Below are positions 36,846-50,361 of a stretch of DNA of 64,000 bases, one piece after another. This DNA is from Sphingomonas sp. 7/4-4 (lineage in GTDB: Bacteria; Pseudomonadota; Alphaproteobacteria; Sphingomonadales; Sphingomonadaceae). The stretch is taken from positions 1,550,001 through 1,614,000 of the forward strand of contig NZ_CP115960.1 in assembly GCF_027941955.1 (NCBI RefSeq), written 5' to 3'. Position numbers and translations under genes: made by a program. Positions within the stretch are counted from its first letter, which is position 1. Each line of letters opens with the position of its first letter. Below the pieces are notes generated by a model. That model had not been told where the DNA came from, made no database searches, and saw only the letters and a list, made by a program, of their open reading frames with translations.

Positions 36846-37990
36846 TGCGGACGCCTGTCGAGAGCGGCGACTTGCGTGGCCGCGAGCAGGAAGGCGCCGA
36901 CGCCGTAATATTGCGTGTCGCTGGCTTCGACCTTTTCGGGCCGATCGCTCACCTGCTGGACGAAGCCGAGCCTCCCATCCGGCTGGATCGCGCGATTGAG
37001 AGCGGACCAGCCACGCCGCACGGCCGGCTCATACTCGCGGCGCGACAGGAGCCCGGCCTGGATGCCCCAGGCAAGTCCATAGGTGTAGAAGGCGGTGCCG
37101 CTGGTCTCCGGCGGCGACTGCTCGGGCGCCAGCAAGGAGGGCGCCCAATAGCCGTCGGGTTTCTGCAGCGTCCTGATGCGGGCGGCCATGTCCTTGAACA
37201 AAGCCTCCATGCGGCGGCGGTCCGCGGACCCTTTCGCCAGCATCGGGATGACGCGTGCCATCCCGCCGAATACCCAGCCGTTCCCGCGGCTCCAGAACTC
37301 CTTGCGGCCTTTGGCGTCGCGGCGCTCGAAAAAGCGGCTGTCGCGATAGTAGAGCCGCTCGGCGGGATCGTAGAGGAAGTCCGTGGTCGCCCAGAATTCG
37401 CGCATCGCGAAGTCGAGATAGCGCCGGTCCCCGGTCTGCCGCGAAAGCTCGATAAAGGCGGCGGGCGCCATGAAGAGCGCATCGCACCAGCACCAGCGCT
37501 TCAGGCATTCAGCCGCGCCATAGCCTTCGGGCGGCACGTAGAATGCGAGCGAAACCATGGCGGGCTCGGCGAGAACCTGATCGAACAAGCGCTTCGTCGG
37601 CGCCCGGGCACCGGCGCCCGCGCCGTTGCGGGCCGCCCAGAGATAGGCCTGGGTGATGGCGTGGTCGTCGGCGAAATAGGGCTTCTCGCCCGGCAGCCAT
37701 TCATTCGCCCGCCCCATGTCGAGGATCGCCTTGCGGATCCGCGGCGGCGCGCCGGCATCGGCCAGGGCGGTCATGCCCACCCAGAAAACGGCCTGCTCCC
37801 ACGCCCTCGGCTTGCGCGTCTCGGATGTCGCGCGAGAAATTCCGGTGCCTCCCATGCGGCCGAGCTGCCAGTCGGCCAGCCGGACGGCAGTGTCGAGAGC
37901 CGACGCCTGCGTCACGGCAGGCGCGTTTTGGGCAACCGCGGCTACCGGGCTTGCCAGCAGCAGCGCTGCTGCGAGGGCGGATCGCTTCAT
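36842..37990 (-). CDS. GH105 unsaturated uronyl hydrolase, exported
   Basis: A GH105 enzyme (YteR/YesR type) that hydrates the double bond of unsaturated uronyl residues at oligosaccharide ends, releasing 4-deoxy-hexosulose uronate for KduI. The start is ATG at 37990 (AAGGAAA upstream), with signal peptide [20 protein letters not shown]. The (alpha/alpha)6 barrel features include [14 protein letters not shown], the catalytic Asp D170 in [12 protein letters not shown], and [17 protein letters not shown]. The mature length is about 360, normal. It is coupled to kduI, so the product passes directly to the next enzyme in the pathway. Rhamnogalacturonyl versus glucuronyl preference cannot be read from sequence. 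Confidence 0.92.
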   Translation of the reverse strand: MKRSALAAALLLASPVAAVAQNAPAVTQASALDTAVRLADWQLGRMGGTGISRATSETRKPRAWEQAVFWVGMTALADAGAPPRIRKAILDMGRANEWLPGEKPYFADDHAITQAYLWAARNGAGAGARAPTKRLFDQVLAEPAMVSLAFYVPPEGYGAAECLKRWCWCDALFMAPAAFIELSRQTGDRRYLDFAMREFWATTDFLYDPAERLYYRDSRFFERRDAKGRKEFWSRGNGWVFGGMARVIPMLAKGSADRRRMEALFKDMAARIRTLQKPDGYWAPSLLAPEQSPPETSGTAFYTYGLAWGIQAGLLSRREYEPAVRRGWSALNRAIQPDGRLGFVQQVSDRPEKVEASDTQYYGVGAFLLAATQVAALDRRPQ

Positions 37991-38040
37991 GGGGTTTCCT
38001 TCAAATCGGCGGAGGAGTCCGGCCTCCATCCACCCGCCTC

Positions 38041-38074
38041 GAAAAATAGGGCGCCCGGTCGGTGCCGGGCGCCC
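38041..38074 (-). terminator. Intrinsic terminator between receptor 2 and GH105
   Basis: On the minus strand a perfect 10-bp stem GGGCGCCCGG / CCGGGCGCCC (38065-38074 with 38049-38058), six-base loop, is followed by TATTTTTC. It begins 9 bases after the receptor stop. It would end or reduce transcription into the GH105-kduI pair, a common way to express a receptor more than its enzymes. Confidence 0.85.
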
Positions 38075-38083
38075 TTAGGGAGA

Positions 38084-41043
38084 TCAGAAACGACCGCGGA
38101 TGCCGAACGAGATCGTCGTTCCGTTGAAGTACGAATTATCGCGTCGGCTCTGGCCGTTGCCGTCCGGCTGGGTCGGGTTCTCGTAGTAGAAATAGACATT
38201 CTCGTTCGTGATGTTCAGCGCGTCGATGCGCAGCTCGAAGAGATCGTTGAGCTTGTAGCTGATCGTCCCATCGAGGAACCCCTGCGGGGCGAGATAGGGG
38301 ACCTGGTCGTTGCCGGTATTTTGCGAGTTCTGGCCGGTCTTCGCGCGGTAATTATACGAGCCGCGGATCGATAGCGGGCCCTTCTCGTAGAACGCCGTCA
38401 CGCTGTACGCATAGTCAGGAACGCCCTGCATCGAGATGCGATCGCCATTCCTCAGAACGAAATCGTCACCCTGCTGGTCGATCAGCGTGAAGCTGCTGGT
38501 GATGCCCAGACCGTCGAAGGGCTTCGGCAGGAACGTGAAGTTCTGCTGATAGGCCAGCTCGAGGCCCTTAAGCTTCAACTCGCTTTGGTTCACCGTGATC
38601 GTACGGTCGAACAGGAAGTTGGGATCGATGGTGCTGCCGCCGAGGGCGGGAGGACAAGCTCCGGCGCCCAGCGAAGCGCAGCTGAACAGGTTCGAGGGTA
38701 TGCCCAGCGTGCCGAACGGCACACGTTCGATGATCGAGAAGGGACGATCGACGATGTTCTTCTGGAAAACACCGGCGCTGAGCAGCCCTCCGGTCGAGAA
38801 ATACCATTCGAGCGCCGCGTCGTAGGTCGTCGCGAGCTGCGGTCGCAGGTCGGGATTGCCGACGGTCACGGCGGGATTGAAAATGTTCGGCACCCGGGTG
38901 CCGGCCGCGATGGTCGCCAGCGAACCGCGCGTGAGCGTCTGGCCGGCGGCCCCCGCAGTACGAGCTTCGGGGTGATATCGAAGGTCAAATTCGCGGACGG
39001 GAGGAAGTTCTGATACCCGCCTTCGCGCTCTGCGGGGACGAATCCGACGCCGCCGGGGCCCGTCTGATAGTTGTTGATCAGCGTTCGGGTATCCGAAAAG
39101 CGAAGGCCCCAGTTGATGCGCAACGGGTGACCGGCGATCGGGATCTTGAAGCTGGTCTCGAAGAACGCAGACTTGACGATCTCCTCGGCCGTGAACGCCT
39201 GATTGAGCGCGGGTGTCGCCGCACGATTGGCGGCATTCGCGTCGAGGACGTTCATCACGAAATCGCGCGAAAAGGTCGCGAATTGCGACGGGTATCCCGA
39301 GTTGCCGCCATTGGCCAATTCACCGAACTGGACGAAGGGATCCATGTTCGCGAACACGCCGGTCGGATTGGTCGCGAACGTGCCCCTTGCGGAATCGGGC
39401 GGGTACTGGCGATGCTGCTGCCGTCCTGCCGCTGGACCCGCTTGGTGGTCGACACATAGCTGCCGCCCAGCTTGAGCGAAAGCAGCTGGTCTCCGCTATC
39501 GATCGGGGTCCAGTCCAGCACTGCCCGGGCAGTCTTTTCCTTGTCGAGCTCGTCGTTGATCGCGAAGCCGAGTGAGGGTGACCGATAGTTTGCGGTATTG
39601 GTGAAGTCGACGGGCGAGCTGATCGTCGGATAGGTCACGTTTCCGGTCGGATCGAAGGTCGTCGTGATGCCGAAGATGTTCGAGACGATCCGGTTCTCGG
39701 AATAGACCGCCTTGCTTTCGCTCAAGTTTGCTTGCGCCGAGAGCTTCATCGTGTCGGTGACGTCATAGGCCGCCCGGACGATGCCGTATTTGAACTTGGT
39801 CTTCGTGTCGCGGTAGAAGCTCTCGGTGAGGATGCTCGAGTTCCCGAAAGTGCCGTACAAATTGTTGTACTCATCGAGGTGCACGTCGAGCGGGATCAGG
39901 CCGGAATTGGTTCCCGTGCCGGGGGCACTGGTGGTGCCCGCAACCGTCCGCGAGTTGCGCACGGGCACGCCGAAAGTGAACTCGTCGGTCTGATCGGTCA
40001 GTTCGGAGAAGATGCCGTCGATGCTCGCTTCGAAACGGTCGCTCTTGTACTGAAGCGACCCGACGAAACCAAGGCGCTCGCGTTCCGTGTTGGAAGCGTA
40101 GATGCGATAGAAGCGCGGAAGATAGCCGTTTTCCACCTGCGAGCGCGTGAGACCGCCCAGATTGGCCAGCGGGCTGTCGAGGTTGAGCTCGAAATTAAAC
40201 GGTCCGCTGGTATTCGGGAGCACCGGATTTGCCGGAGTCGCGTAATAGGGCCGACGACCGAGCGCCGACGAGTTGTAACCGCTGGTGCCGCCGCCGGTCG
40301 ACTGGAAGCCGGAACGCTGGTTGACGTTCTTGGCATAGGCCACGCCGAACAACGCGCCGAAATTGCCCCACGTATCGCTGAGCAGCAGCGAGCCGCGCGG
40401 ACGCCACTCCTTGGACTGTGTGTTGTAATTGGCCTGCGCCGTATAGCGGATCACCCGCTCGTTGTTGTCGAAAGGGCGCGGCGTCTGCAGGTCGATAACG
40501 CCGCCGATGCCGCCTTCCTCGAGATTGGCGAGCGGCGATTTGTACACGTCCACCCGGCCGAACAGTTCGGACGGGAATACGTCATAGTTGAAGTCGCGGC
40601 TCGAACTGCCGACGTTCTGCGCTGAAGTCGTGCGGACGGGCGCACCGTTGATCGTCGTGACGGTGAAGTCGGAACCGAGGCCGCGGATACTGATGCGCTG
40701 GCCTTCGTTCGACGCCCCGTCGCGCGACAGGATCACACCCGGAATACGCTGCAGCGAGTCGGCGACGTTCGCCTCGGGAAACTTGCCGATATCCTCGGCG
40801 ACGATCGAGATCGCGGAAGCTGATCGATTCACGCTTCAGCTCGACGGCCTTGTTGAGGCTGCCGCGAAAGCCAGTGACGACGATGTCATCCGCGGTGCCC
40901 GCTTCGTCCTGGGGATCGGCTGCGGGCGCATCCTGCGTCGTGGCGGGAGCCGGCTCCACGGCCTGCGCGAAAGCCGGTGCGCCGGCGAGCATGATAGCGA
41001 GAGCGCCGGCCGAGGCGGCGCATGTAAGAGCGTATTTTCCCAT
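38084..41043 (-). CDS. TonB-dependent receptor 2 (three frameshifts)
   Basis: A 986-residue receptor after repair. The signal peptide is MGKYALTCAASAGALAIMLA, cleaved near AFAQ. The TonB box is DDIVVTGFRGSL, and the plug has AEDIGKFPEANVADSLQRIP and SIRGLGSDFTVTTINGAPVR. The barrel ends FGIRGRF. Frame changes occur near 40820 (one extra base), near 39403-39411 (one missing) and at the C run 38950-38954 (one missing), and conserved barrel sequence continues across each. It belongs to a different subtype from receptor 1. An intrinsic terminator follows, and two operator-like sites lie 45-90 bases before the start. Confidence 0.9.
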
Positions 41044-41087
41044 TTAGCCTCTCCCAATCACGTTCACGGGTCAGCCGCGCGTGTCGG

Positions 41088-41102
41088 ACTTATATGACAA
41101 GT
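41088..41102. promoter_or_regulatory. Operator candidate A (ACTTATATGACAAGT)
   Basis: An imperfect palindrome ACTTATA-T-GACAAGT, 45 bases upstream of the receptor 2 start. It shares the 11-mer TATGACAAGTC with the site overlapping the gntR start (42084-42094) and ATGACAAGT with the site at 41187-41195. Probable binding site of the adjacent GntR regulator. Confidence 0.6.
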
Positions 41103-41118
41103 CGCGAGAGATGCGTCA

Positions 41119-41131
41119 ATTGCCAGACAAT
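41119..41131. promoter_or_regulatory. Operator candidate ATTGCCAGACAAT upstream of receptor 2
   Basis: A 13-bp palindrome with one mismatch (ATTGCC-A-GACAAT). The related GTCGTCAGACAAC precedes receptor 1. The TTGTC-N-GACAA type of symmetry is typical of FCD-subfamily GntR operators. Confidence 0.5.
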
Positions 41132-41146
41132 TATTAGGCAGGCCGC

Positions 41147-41167
41147 TGCTTACGCTCAATGTAAGCA
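41147..41167. promoter_or_regulatory. Inverted repeat TGCTTAC-N7-GTAAGCA
   Basis: Perfect 7-bp arms separated by GCTCAAT in the receptor 2 / gntR intergenic region. ATGTAAGCA also occurs before receptor 1 (about 35784-35792). It may be a second regulator's site or part of the promoter. Confidence 0.45.
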
Positions 41168-41186
41168 ATATATTACAGGTACTTAT

Positions 41187-41195
41187 ACTTGTCAT
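41187..41195. promoter_or_regulatory. Operator candidate B (ACTTGTCAT)
   Basis: Inverted copy of the ATGACAAGT core found at sites A and C, about 145 bases upstream of receptor 2. Two opposed copies in one intergenic region suggest cooperative or looped binding. Confidence 0.5.
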
Positions 41196-41291
41196 CTGGA
41201 GCGTCTGCGATCAGTCAGCTCAAACCGATAGTATGATAACATTCCCTATCGGCGCCCGCTTGCGCCCCATATTGGACCTCCGCCGACTTCG

Positions 41292-42092
41292 TCAGTCGTG
41301 CGCCTGATGGCCGAGCGCGGATCCCTTCATCCGCAACGCCGCGCTGAGCGTGGAGTGCCGCGTAAGGCTCTCGTGCATGTGCTGCCGTGCGGCCTCGCGT
41401 GCCCGGGCCGAGTCCATCCTGACGATCGCATCGACGATCGCCTCGTGCTCGGCGAGCACCTTTGCCGCATAGGACTGGTGCACTTCATCCGGTTTGTCGC
41501 CGAGGTAGAGGGTGCGCGACGGCACGAGGCGCAAGCCGAGGAACTCCACGAAGCGGACATAATATTCATTCTGCGTGGCATGGGCGATCGCGAGGTGGAA
41601 TGCGCTGTCCGCCTCGGCCGACGCCATCGGGTCGTCGCCGACCGCGATCATGCGCTCGAGTGCCTCGCGGATCGTCCCGATGTCGGAAGTTGTACGACGA
41701 GCTGCCGCCAGACCTGCCATTTCCGTTTCCACGGCAAGGCGCATCTCGAGCAGCTTGATGACGTCGGAGAGCTCGTTGAGCTCGTCGCGGGTGATCTGGA
41801 AGGCGCGATATTCGGCCGTTTCGGCGACGAAGACGCCGGCGCCCTGGCGCGATACCGTCAGTCCATGCGCCGAAAGCCGCGCAACGGCTTCGCGAACCAC
41901 CGTCCGGCTGACATTTTCGGAAAGCGCGATCTCCTTCTGCGAGGGCAGACGAGAGCCGGCGCCCCATTCCCCCGAACGGATACGGCCTTCAAGCTTTTCG
42001 AACAGGTCATCGGTGAGCGATCCCGTCCTGCCGGTTTCCTCAGTCACGTTACCACCGTCGGGTTTGTCCATGGCTCCAGCTTGACTTGTCAT
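41292..42092 (-). CDS. GntR-family regulator, FCD domain (UxuR/ExuR/KdgR-like)
   Basis: A 266-residue regulator. The winged helix spans about 25-95 (DDLFEKLEGRIRSGEWGAGS, LPSQKEIALSENVSRTVVRE, GLTVSRQGAGVFV). The FCD ligand domain follows, with metal-binding-type positions in AEADSAFHLAIAHATQNEYY and VLAEHEAIVDAI. FCD regulators of this type sense uronates or aldonates. The start may be ATG 42092 or the in-frame ATG 42071 with better-placed GGAG; in the latter case the ACTTGTCAT site would lie fully in the leader. Its place between receptor 2 and a GH2 gene and the repeated site nearby make it the likely local regulator, probably autoregulated. Confidence 0.93.
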   Translation of the reverse strand: MTSQAGAMDKPDGGNVTEETGRTGSLTDDLFEKLEGRIRSGEWGAGSRLPSQKEIALSENVSRTVVREAVARLSAHGLTVSRQGAGVFVAETAEYRAFQITRDELNELSDVIKLLEMRLAVETEMAGLAAARRTTSDIGTIREALERMIAVGDDPMASAEADSAFHLAIAHATQNEYYVRFVEFLGLRLVPSRTLYLGDKPDEVHQSYAAKVLAEHEAIVDAIVRMDSARAREAARQHMHESLTRHSTLSAALRMKGSALGHQAHD

Positions 42093-42094
42093 AC
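42084..42094. promoter_or_regulatory. Operator candidate C overlapping the gntR start
   Basis: GACTTGTCATA on the plus strand; on the gene strand TATGACAAGTC, identical over 11 bases to site A. It overlaps the first codons of the longer gntR reading, as expected for autorepression. Confidence 0.5.
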
Positions 42095-42139
42095 TAATCT
42101 CCGGAAGCTACGCGTCCGTATCACCATTGAACACGCTAG

Positions 42140-45403
<3,264 letters not shown>

Positions 45404-45495
45404 TCGGCCGCGATCGGACGACGCGGGACCGGCTCCGAGCCGGTTGACGCCACCCTGCCCGATCAGTCCTGACCCTCCAGTTTCGGAACAGACCC

Positions 45496-46762
45496 ATGGA
45501 ACGTCGCAACTTCCTCGCATCCGCGCTCGGCGCCGGCGCCTTCGCGGCCGTCAACGCCCCTTCGCATGCGGCCGTCGGCCGCGGAGCTGCTGCGCCGGAC
45601 AGAGGCAGCGATCGGCGCTACATGGTGGATCTGCTCGCGAAGATGGCGAGCCCCATCCTCGCGCCGATGTCGCAGGGCAGGCTTCAGGCGACGTGGAAGC
45701 CGGAACTCAGCCCCACCTGGGACGGCCGCAATCCCAAGGTCGGCTATCTCGAGGCGTTCGGGCGCCTGATCTCCGGTATCGCCCCTGGCTCACGCTGCCC
45801 GACGACATTACTCCGGAAGGCAGGCTGCGCGTGACGCTGCGCCAGCAGGCGCTGGCGAGCTTCGCGCACTCCGTCGATCCCAGCAGTCCCGATTATCTGC
45901 TGTGGCGCAGCGAGGGTCAGCCGCTCGTCGATTCCGCTTATTACACCAACGCCTTCCTCCGCGCGCCCAAGCAGCTCTGGGAACCGCTGGACGCGGCCAC
46001 GAAGCGCAGGGTGGTCACCGAGATCAAGGGACTGCGCCGCGTGTCGCCGCCCTACACCAACTGGCTGCTCTTCGCGGCGATGAACGAGGCGTTCCTGCTT
46101 TCCATCGGTGAGGAATGGGACCCGATGCGGATCGATCTGGCGGTCCGCAAGATCAACGAATGGTATGCCGGCGACGGCTGGTATTCCGATGGGCCGCGGT
46201 TCCACTTCGACCATTACGGCTCGTACGTCATCCATCCCATGCTGGTGGAGATCCTCGAAGTGCTGGTCGCCACGGGGGCGAAGTTCAACAGCCTTCGGGC
46301 CGGGGAGCTGCTCGAACAAGCGTATAAACGCATGCAGCGCTATGGCGAGCATCTGGAGCGGCTGATCGGCCCCGACGGGAGCTATGCGCCCATCGGCCGA
46401 TCCTTGACGTATCGAACCGCCGTGTTTCAGCCGCTGGGCTTGCTCGGCTGGCGCAAGCGGCTTCCCAAATCGCTTCCGGAAGGACAGGTCCGCGCGGCGA
46501 CACTCGCCGCGCAACGCGCGATTTTCGGCAATCCGTCGAATTTCGACAAGGACGGGTATCTGACGATCGGGTTCGCCGGCCATCAACCTGCTCTCGGCGA
46601 CATCTATTCAAATGCCGGCAGCATGTACATTGTGTCCGAAAGCCTGATCGCTTTGGGATTGTCGCCTGACGACGGCTATTGGAAGGCACCAGCCCTTCCC
46701 TGGACGTCTAAAAAGCCTTCTCCGGACAGCAATTTCCCAAGGACTATTATGTCGATTACTGA
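45496..46762 (+). CDS. DUF2264 protein, exported (two frameshifts)
   Basis: A protein of about 422 residues. The start MERRNFLASALGAGAFAAVN is a Tat-like signal. The body matches DUF2264: GRNPKVGYLEAFGRLISGIAPW, DYLLWRSEGQPLVDSAYYTN, NEWYAGDGWYSDGPRFHFDHY-GSYVIHPM, LIGPDGSYAPIGRSLTYRTA. One base is missing at CCCC 45782-45785 and another near 46736-46740; the true end is then FPKDYYVDY with TGA at 46760-46762. The barrel-like (alpha/alpha) repeats resemble uronate-active hydrolases or lyases, and its setting between two GH2 genes supports a role in the same pathway. The activity is unknown to me. Confidence 0.8.
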
Positions 46763-46782
46763 TCGACCTCACGGGATGCTTC

Positions 46783-47207
46783 TCACCGTGCGGTGGGTCG
46801 GCTCAGCACGAATGCAGCACACCCTGCCAATGCGAACGCCACGATGACGTCCACGGTCAATCCCGGACGCGCCGTGAACCAGAAGATGGCGTAGCCCAGC
46901 GCCATCCCCGTGCAAGCGAGAAGCTTCCCTTCCTCGGGATCGCGCCATTCTCCCGCCACGCGCGGAGCGACGGTCCGAACCGCCGATGGTCGAGCAGCCA
47001 CGCCTCGAGCCGCGGCGACGACCGCGCGAAGCAGCCGACCGCGAGGATCAGGAAGATCGTCGTCGGCATCAACGGCAAAAGCGCGCCGACAAAGCCCAGC
47101 AGGACGAAGAACCAGCCCAGCGCCAGCCAGAGCGCGCGGGACGGGCTCGCCCCGCGATCAGGCTTGTTGTCTCGCCGCCACGTCATCGCGAGCGTCGGTA
47201 CCATCAC
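46783..47207 (-). CDS. YbaN-like DUF454 membrane protein (one frameshift)
   Basis: About 140 residues. Family sequence is seen in LWLALGWFFVLLGFVGALLP, LMPTTIFLILAVGCFARSSP, RLEAWLLDHRRFGPSLRAWR. After a missing base at CCC 46927-46929 it continues KLLACTGMALGYAIFWFTAR. There are three to four membrane helices. Start codon uncertain: GTG 47207, ATG 47204 or ATG 47186. It lies 16 bases downstream of the second GH2 gene and converges with the DUF2264 gene. Unrelated in function to the polysaccharide genes as far as is known. Confidence 0.78.
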
Positions 47208-47223
47208 CGCCGCATCGGGAACA

Positions 47224-50200
47224 CTATTTCCGCGCGACCGGCCCGTGGAAATCGACCTCGACCACGCCCAGCCGCCAGCCCGGCGGCACGGCGTCGGCGC
47301 CGGTGTCTCCCGCCTTGCGCGAGGTATCGAGTTCGATGACCTTGCCGAAGGCGTCGCGATCGGCGACCGGACCGATCTGGGTGATGCGGAGCACGCTGCC
47401 TGTGGCCGGGGCGAACGTCACATTGGCATAGCCGAGCTGGCGCTCGGTCTCGCCTTCCCACACCGTCTTGCCGTCGAGCGTGATCCGCAATTTGTAGCTG
47501 CGCGAGCGCCAGCCGACGAGCTTCAGGTCGATCTCGCTCAGCGTCGCGGGGGCGGCGAAGCGATATTCGATCCACGCCGAGCCGGGCTGGCCGTCGCTGG
47601 TCCAGCGAGAGAGCTCGTTGTCGTCGGTGCTGTTCACCGCCTCGCTTTGGTTCGATCCCGCGACGATCGATGCGGGCATGACGGTGGTGCGGCTGAAGGT
47701 GAACGAGGGGCGCGCGGGTGTCGGCCCCCGGGTGAGCAGGCCGAGCTGGTGATCCTCGGGGAAGTCGACCGATAGCCCGCCGGTTGCGGGCTTCACTGCC
47801 CTGGTCGGGATCGTCAGCGTCGCGCGCTTGAGCCCCGGCGCGGTTGCGGTGACACGCACCACCCCGCGGCCGGTCCCCGCGCGGAGCAGCACGCGGTTGA
47901 CCCCGGCCTCGACCGGCAGGTTGGGCGAGAGGATGTAATTGTCCTCGCCTCGCGCCGTGCCCGCATATTGCGTGGTCTGGTCGGCGCCCGCGGGCTTGGT
48001 CGGCTCGGCCGGACCCGCCGCCACTACCGCGCGCGACTTGCCGGAGGAATCGCCCTGCGCGATCCCGCCGCGCCATTCGGCGGGGCCGTCGAGCGTGAAC
48101 TTCACCATGTCGTGCGCGGTCGGCACGCGCCGCCCCTTGGCGTCGATCACTTCGACATCGACCAGCGCGATATCCGCGCCGTCCATCACAAAGCCGCGCG
48201 GCGATACATGCGGCGTAAGGCGCAGCGCGACCGGGGCGCCGACCGTCTCGACGGCGCTCTCGGACTTGCGGCCATCGGCATAGGTCGCCACCGCGCGGAG
48301 CGTACCCGGCGCCCATTGGACCTGCTTCCAGCCGAACAGGAAGCCGTTGCTGCGCTCGCCTCTGCCCAGCGAGCGGCCGTTCAGGAACAGCTCGACGCTG
48401 TCGCCATTCGAGATGACGGTTAGGTCCTTGCTCGTGCCGGGCGCGTAGTTCCAATGACCGATGATGTGCGTGCGCGGGGTGACGCTGTCGACCCAGTCGC
48501 TCCACATCACCTGGTGCGCATAGAACCCCTCCTTGGGCAGCCGCACTGCGTCGACTTCGCCCGAGCGGCGGTAATTATTGTCGCCGCGATAATGGGTGTT
48601 CGAGTCCGACCAGATGATGTTGACACCGCCCGAACTGACGCGCTTTCCGGTGCCCGGGCGGACGCGGTAGTAATCCCACCAGCGCTTGACGTCCTCGATC
48701 GCGTGGCTGTCCTGGTTGCGGTTATAGTCGGGCGAGTCCTTGTGGAACGGCGGGGTGAGCTCGTCCTGGTAGAGCCGGGCGCCCTCGTCGCGCGAATATT
48801 CCATCGCCCAGACCGGCTTGATGGCGCTCTTGTTGATGTAGAGCATCTCGCCGCCATATTCCGCGACCCTGCTGTCGAGCATCTCGCGCGATCCGATCGC
48901 GCGGCCGCCATGCGGGTCGTACTGGTCGCGGATCGCCTTCAATTCGGCCATGTGCGCGTCGCTGATATTTTCGTTGCCGCCCTCGTAGAACAGGATCGAG
49001 GGGTTGTTGCGATTGTAGACGATCGCGTCGCGCATCACTTCCTGCGCTGGTCCCAGCGGCGGCCGGTGACGTCGCTTTCGGCATCGCCCGCGGGCATCGC
49101 CTGGATCAGGCCGACGCGATCGGCGGATTCGACGTCCTGCTTCGACGGCGCGATGTGCATCCAGCGGACGAGGTTGCCGCCGCTCTCGACCATCAGCCCG
49201 TTGGAAAAGTCGCTGAGCCAGGGCGGAATCGACACGCCGACCGCGGGCCATTCGTTCGAGGTGCGCTGGGCATAGCCGTGCATCTGGATCACGCGGCCGT
49301 TGAGGCTGACCATGCCGTCGGCGAACTTCGTCTGGCGGAAACCGGTGCGGATATCGACGCTGTCGATGGCCTTGCCGTTCTCGGTCAGGATCGTGGTTAC
49401 GATGTAGAGATAGCCATAGCCCCAGCTCCAGAAATGGAGGTTTTCTGCAGTGCCGGCGGCCGTGAGCAGGCGCGTCTCGCCGGGCGCCAGCGTCGCGTCG
49501 CCGCCGTCGAGCCGGCGGACGACGCGGCCATCACGGTCGCGGATTTCGGCGCGGTAGCCGATCTTGCGCGAAGTCGCGCCGGCGTTGCGGATCTGGGTCT
49601 GCGCATGGATCGTCGCGGTGCGGGCCTTCACGTCGAATGCGTCGGCCCAGACATATTGGCCAATAGTGCCCAGGCCGGAGAAGAGCGGCAGCGTCTGATA
49701 GACCGGGCCGGTCAGGTGCAGCCGGACATTCTTGGTAATGCCGCCATAATTGACGTCGAAATTGTTGTTGTTCCACTGGAAGCCGCTGCCGGTCGCGCGC
49801 TCCTTGTACTTCCAGTCATTATCGACGCGGACCGCGATGAGGTTCTCGCCGGGCCTGAGCGCCGCGGTGATGTCGGCGCCGAATGCCATCGAGCCGTTCT
49901 CGGAAAGCGCGACCGACTGGCCGTTGACCCAGACCTCCGCCGCCTGACGCACGCCTTCGAACTCGAGGAAAGCGCGGCCGCCGGGACCCTGCGCGGGCAG
50001 GACGATCCGCTTGCGGTACCAGATGATGCCGGTCGAGAGCTCCTTGATGTCGCGCGCGAACGCTTCCTTCTCGTTGAAGGCATTCGGTAGCGTGACGTCG
50101 TGCCATTGGCGATCGTCGAAGCCGGGCTGCTCGGCGCCCGCCTGCTCGCCGGTCGTCGATCGCCAGCCGGGATTGAGATTGTACGTCGCGCGCGGCGAGG

Positions 50201-50288
50201 CGACTGCAGTCGACGCGTCGTGTGCGATCGCCGGGACTGCAACGGTCGCGAGGAGCATGCCAAGCACGGCACAGATAGGCTTCAACAA
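47224..50288 (-). CDS. Exported GH2 glycoside hydrolase with C-terminal accessory domains (one frameshift)
   Basis: About 1021 residues, a different GH2 subtype from the gene at 42176. TTG at 50288, preceded by GGGAGGG, gives a signal peptide ending AIA-HDAS. The sugar-binding domain (WHDVTLPNAFNEKEAFARDI) and immunoglobulin-like domain precede the barrel. The acid/base Glu is in NNPSILFYEGGNENISD and the likely nucleophile in KPVWAMEYSRDE. After the barrel come a DUF4982-like domain (TRTHIIGHWNYAPGTSKDLT) and an F5/8 type C-like domain (SRWTSDGQPGSAWIEYRFAA). One base is missing near 49040 (QRREVMRDAIV). It may act on galactose, glucuronate or another uronide; subtype alone does not decide. 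The start site lies about 26 bases from an operator-like ACTTGTC. Confidence 0.87.
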
Positions 50289-50313
50289 GACACCCTCCCA
50301 ATTGGTCAGGCCA

Positions 50314-50324
50314 ACTTGTCTTAT
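50314..50324. promoter_or_regulatory. Operator candidate D (ACTTGTCTTAT)
   Basis: Matches the ACTTGTC core of sites B and C, about 26 bases upstream of the GH2 gene start. It is the weakest of the four, differing after the core. Confidence 0.35.
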
Positions 50325-50361
50325 CGGCGCGACACCTGTCAAGCCAATGTGGAAACCCGTC

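Noticed and set aside
45428-45445. Hairpin ACCGGCTCCGAGCCGGTT after the GH2 beta-galactosidase gene as a terminator
   Set aside because: The stem is good but no T run follows; too weak to list as an intrinsic terminator.
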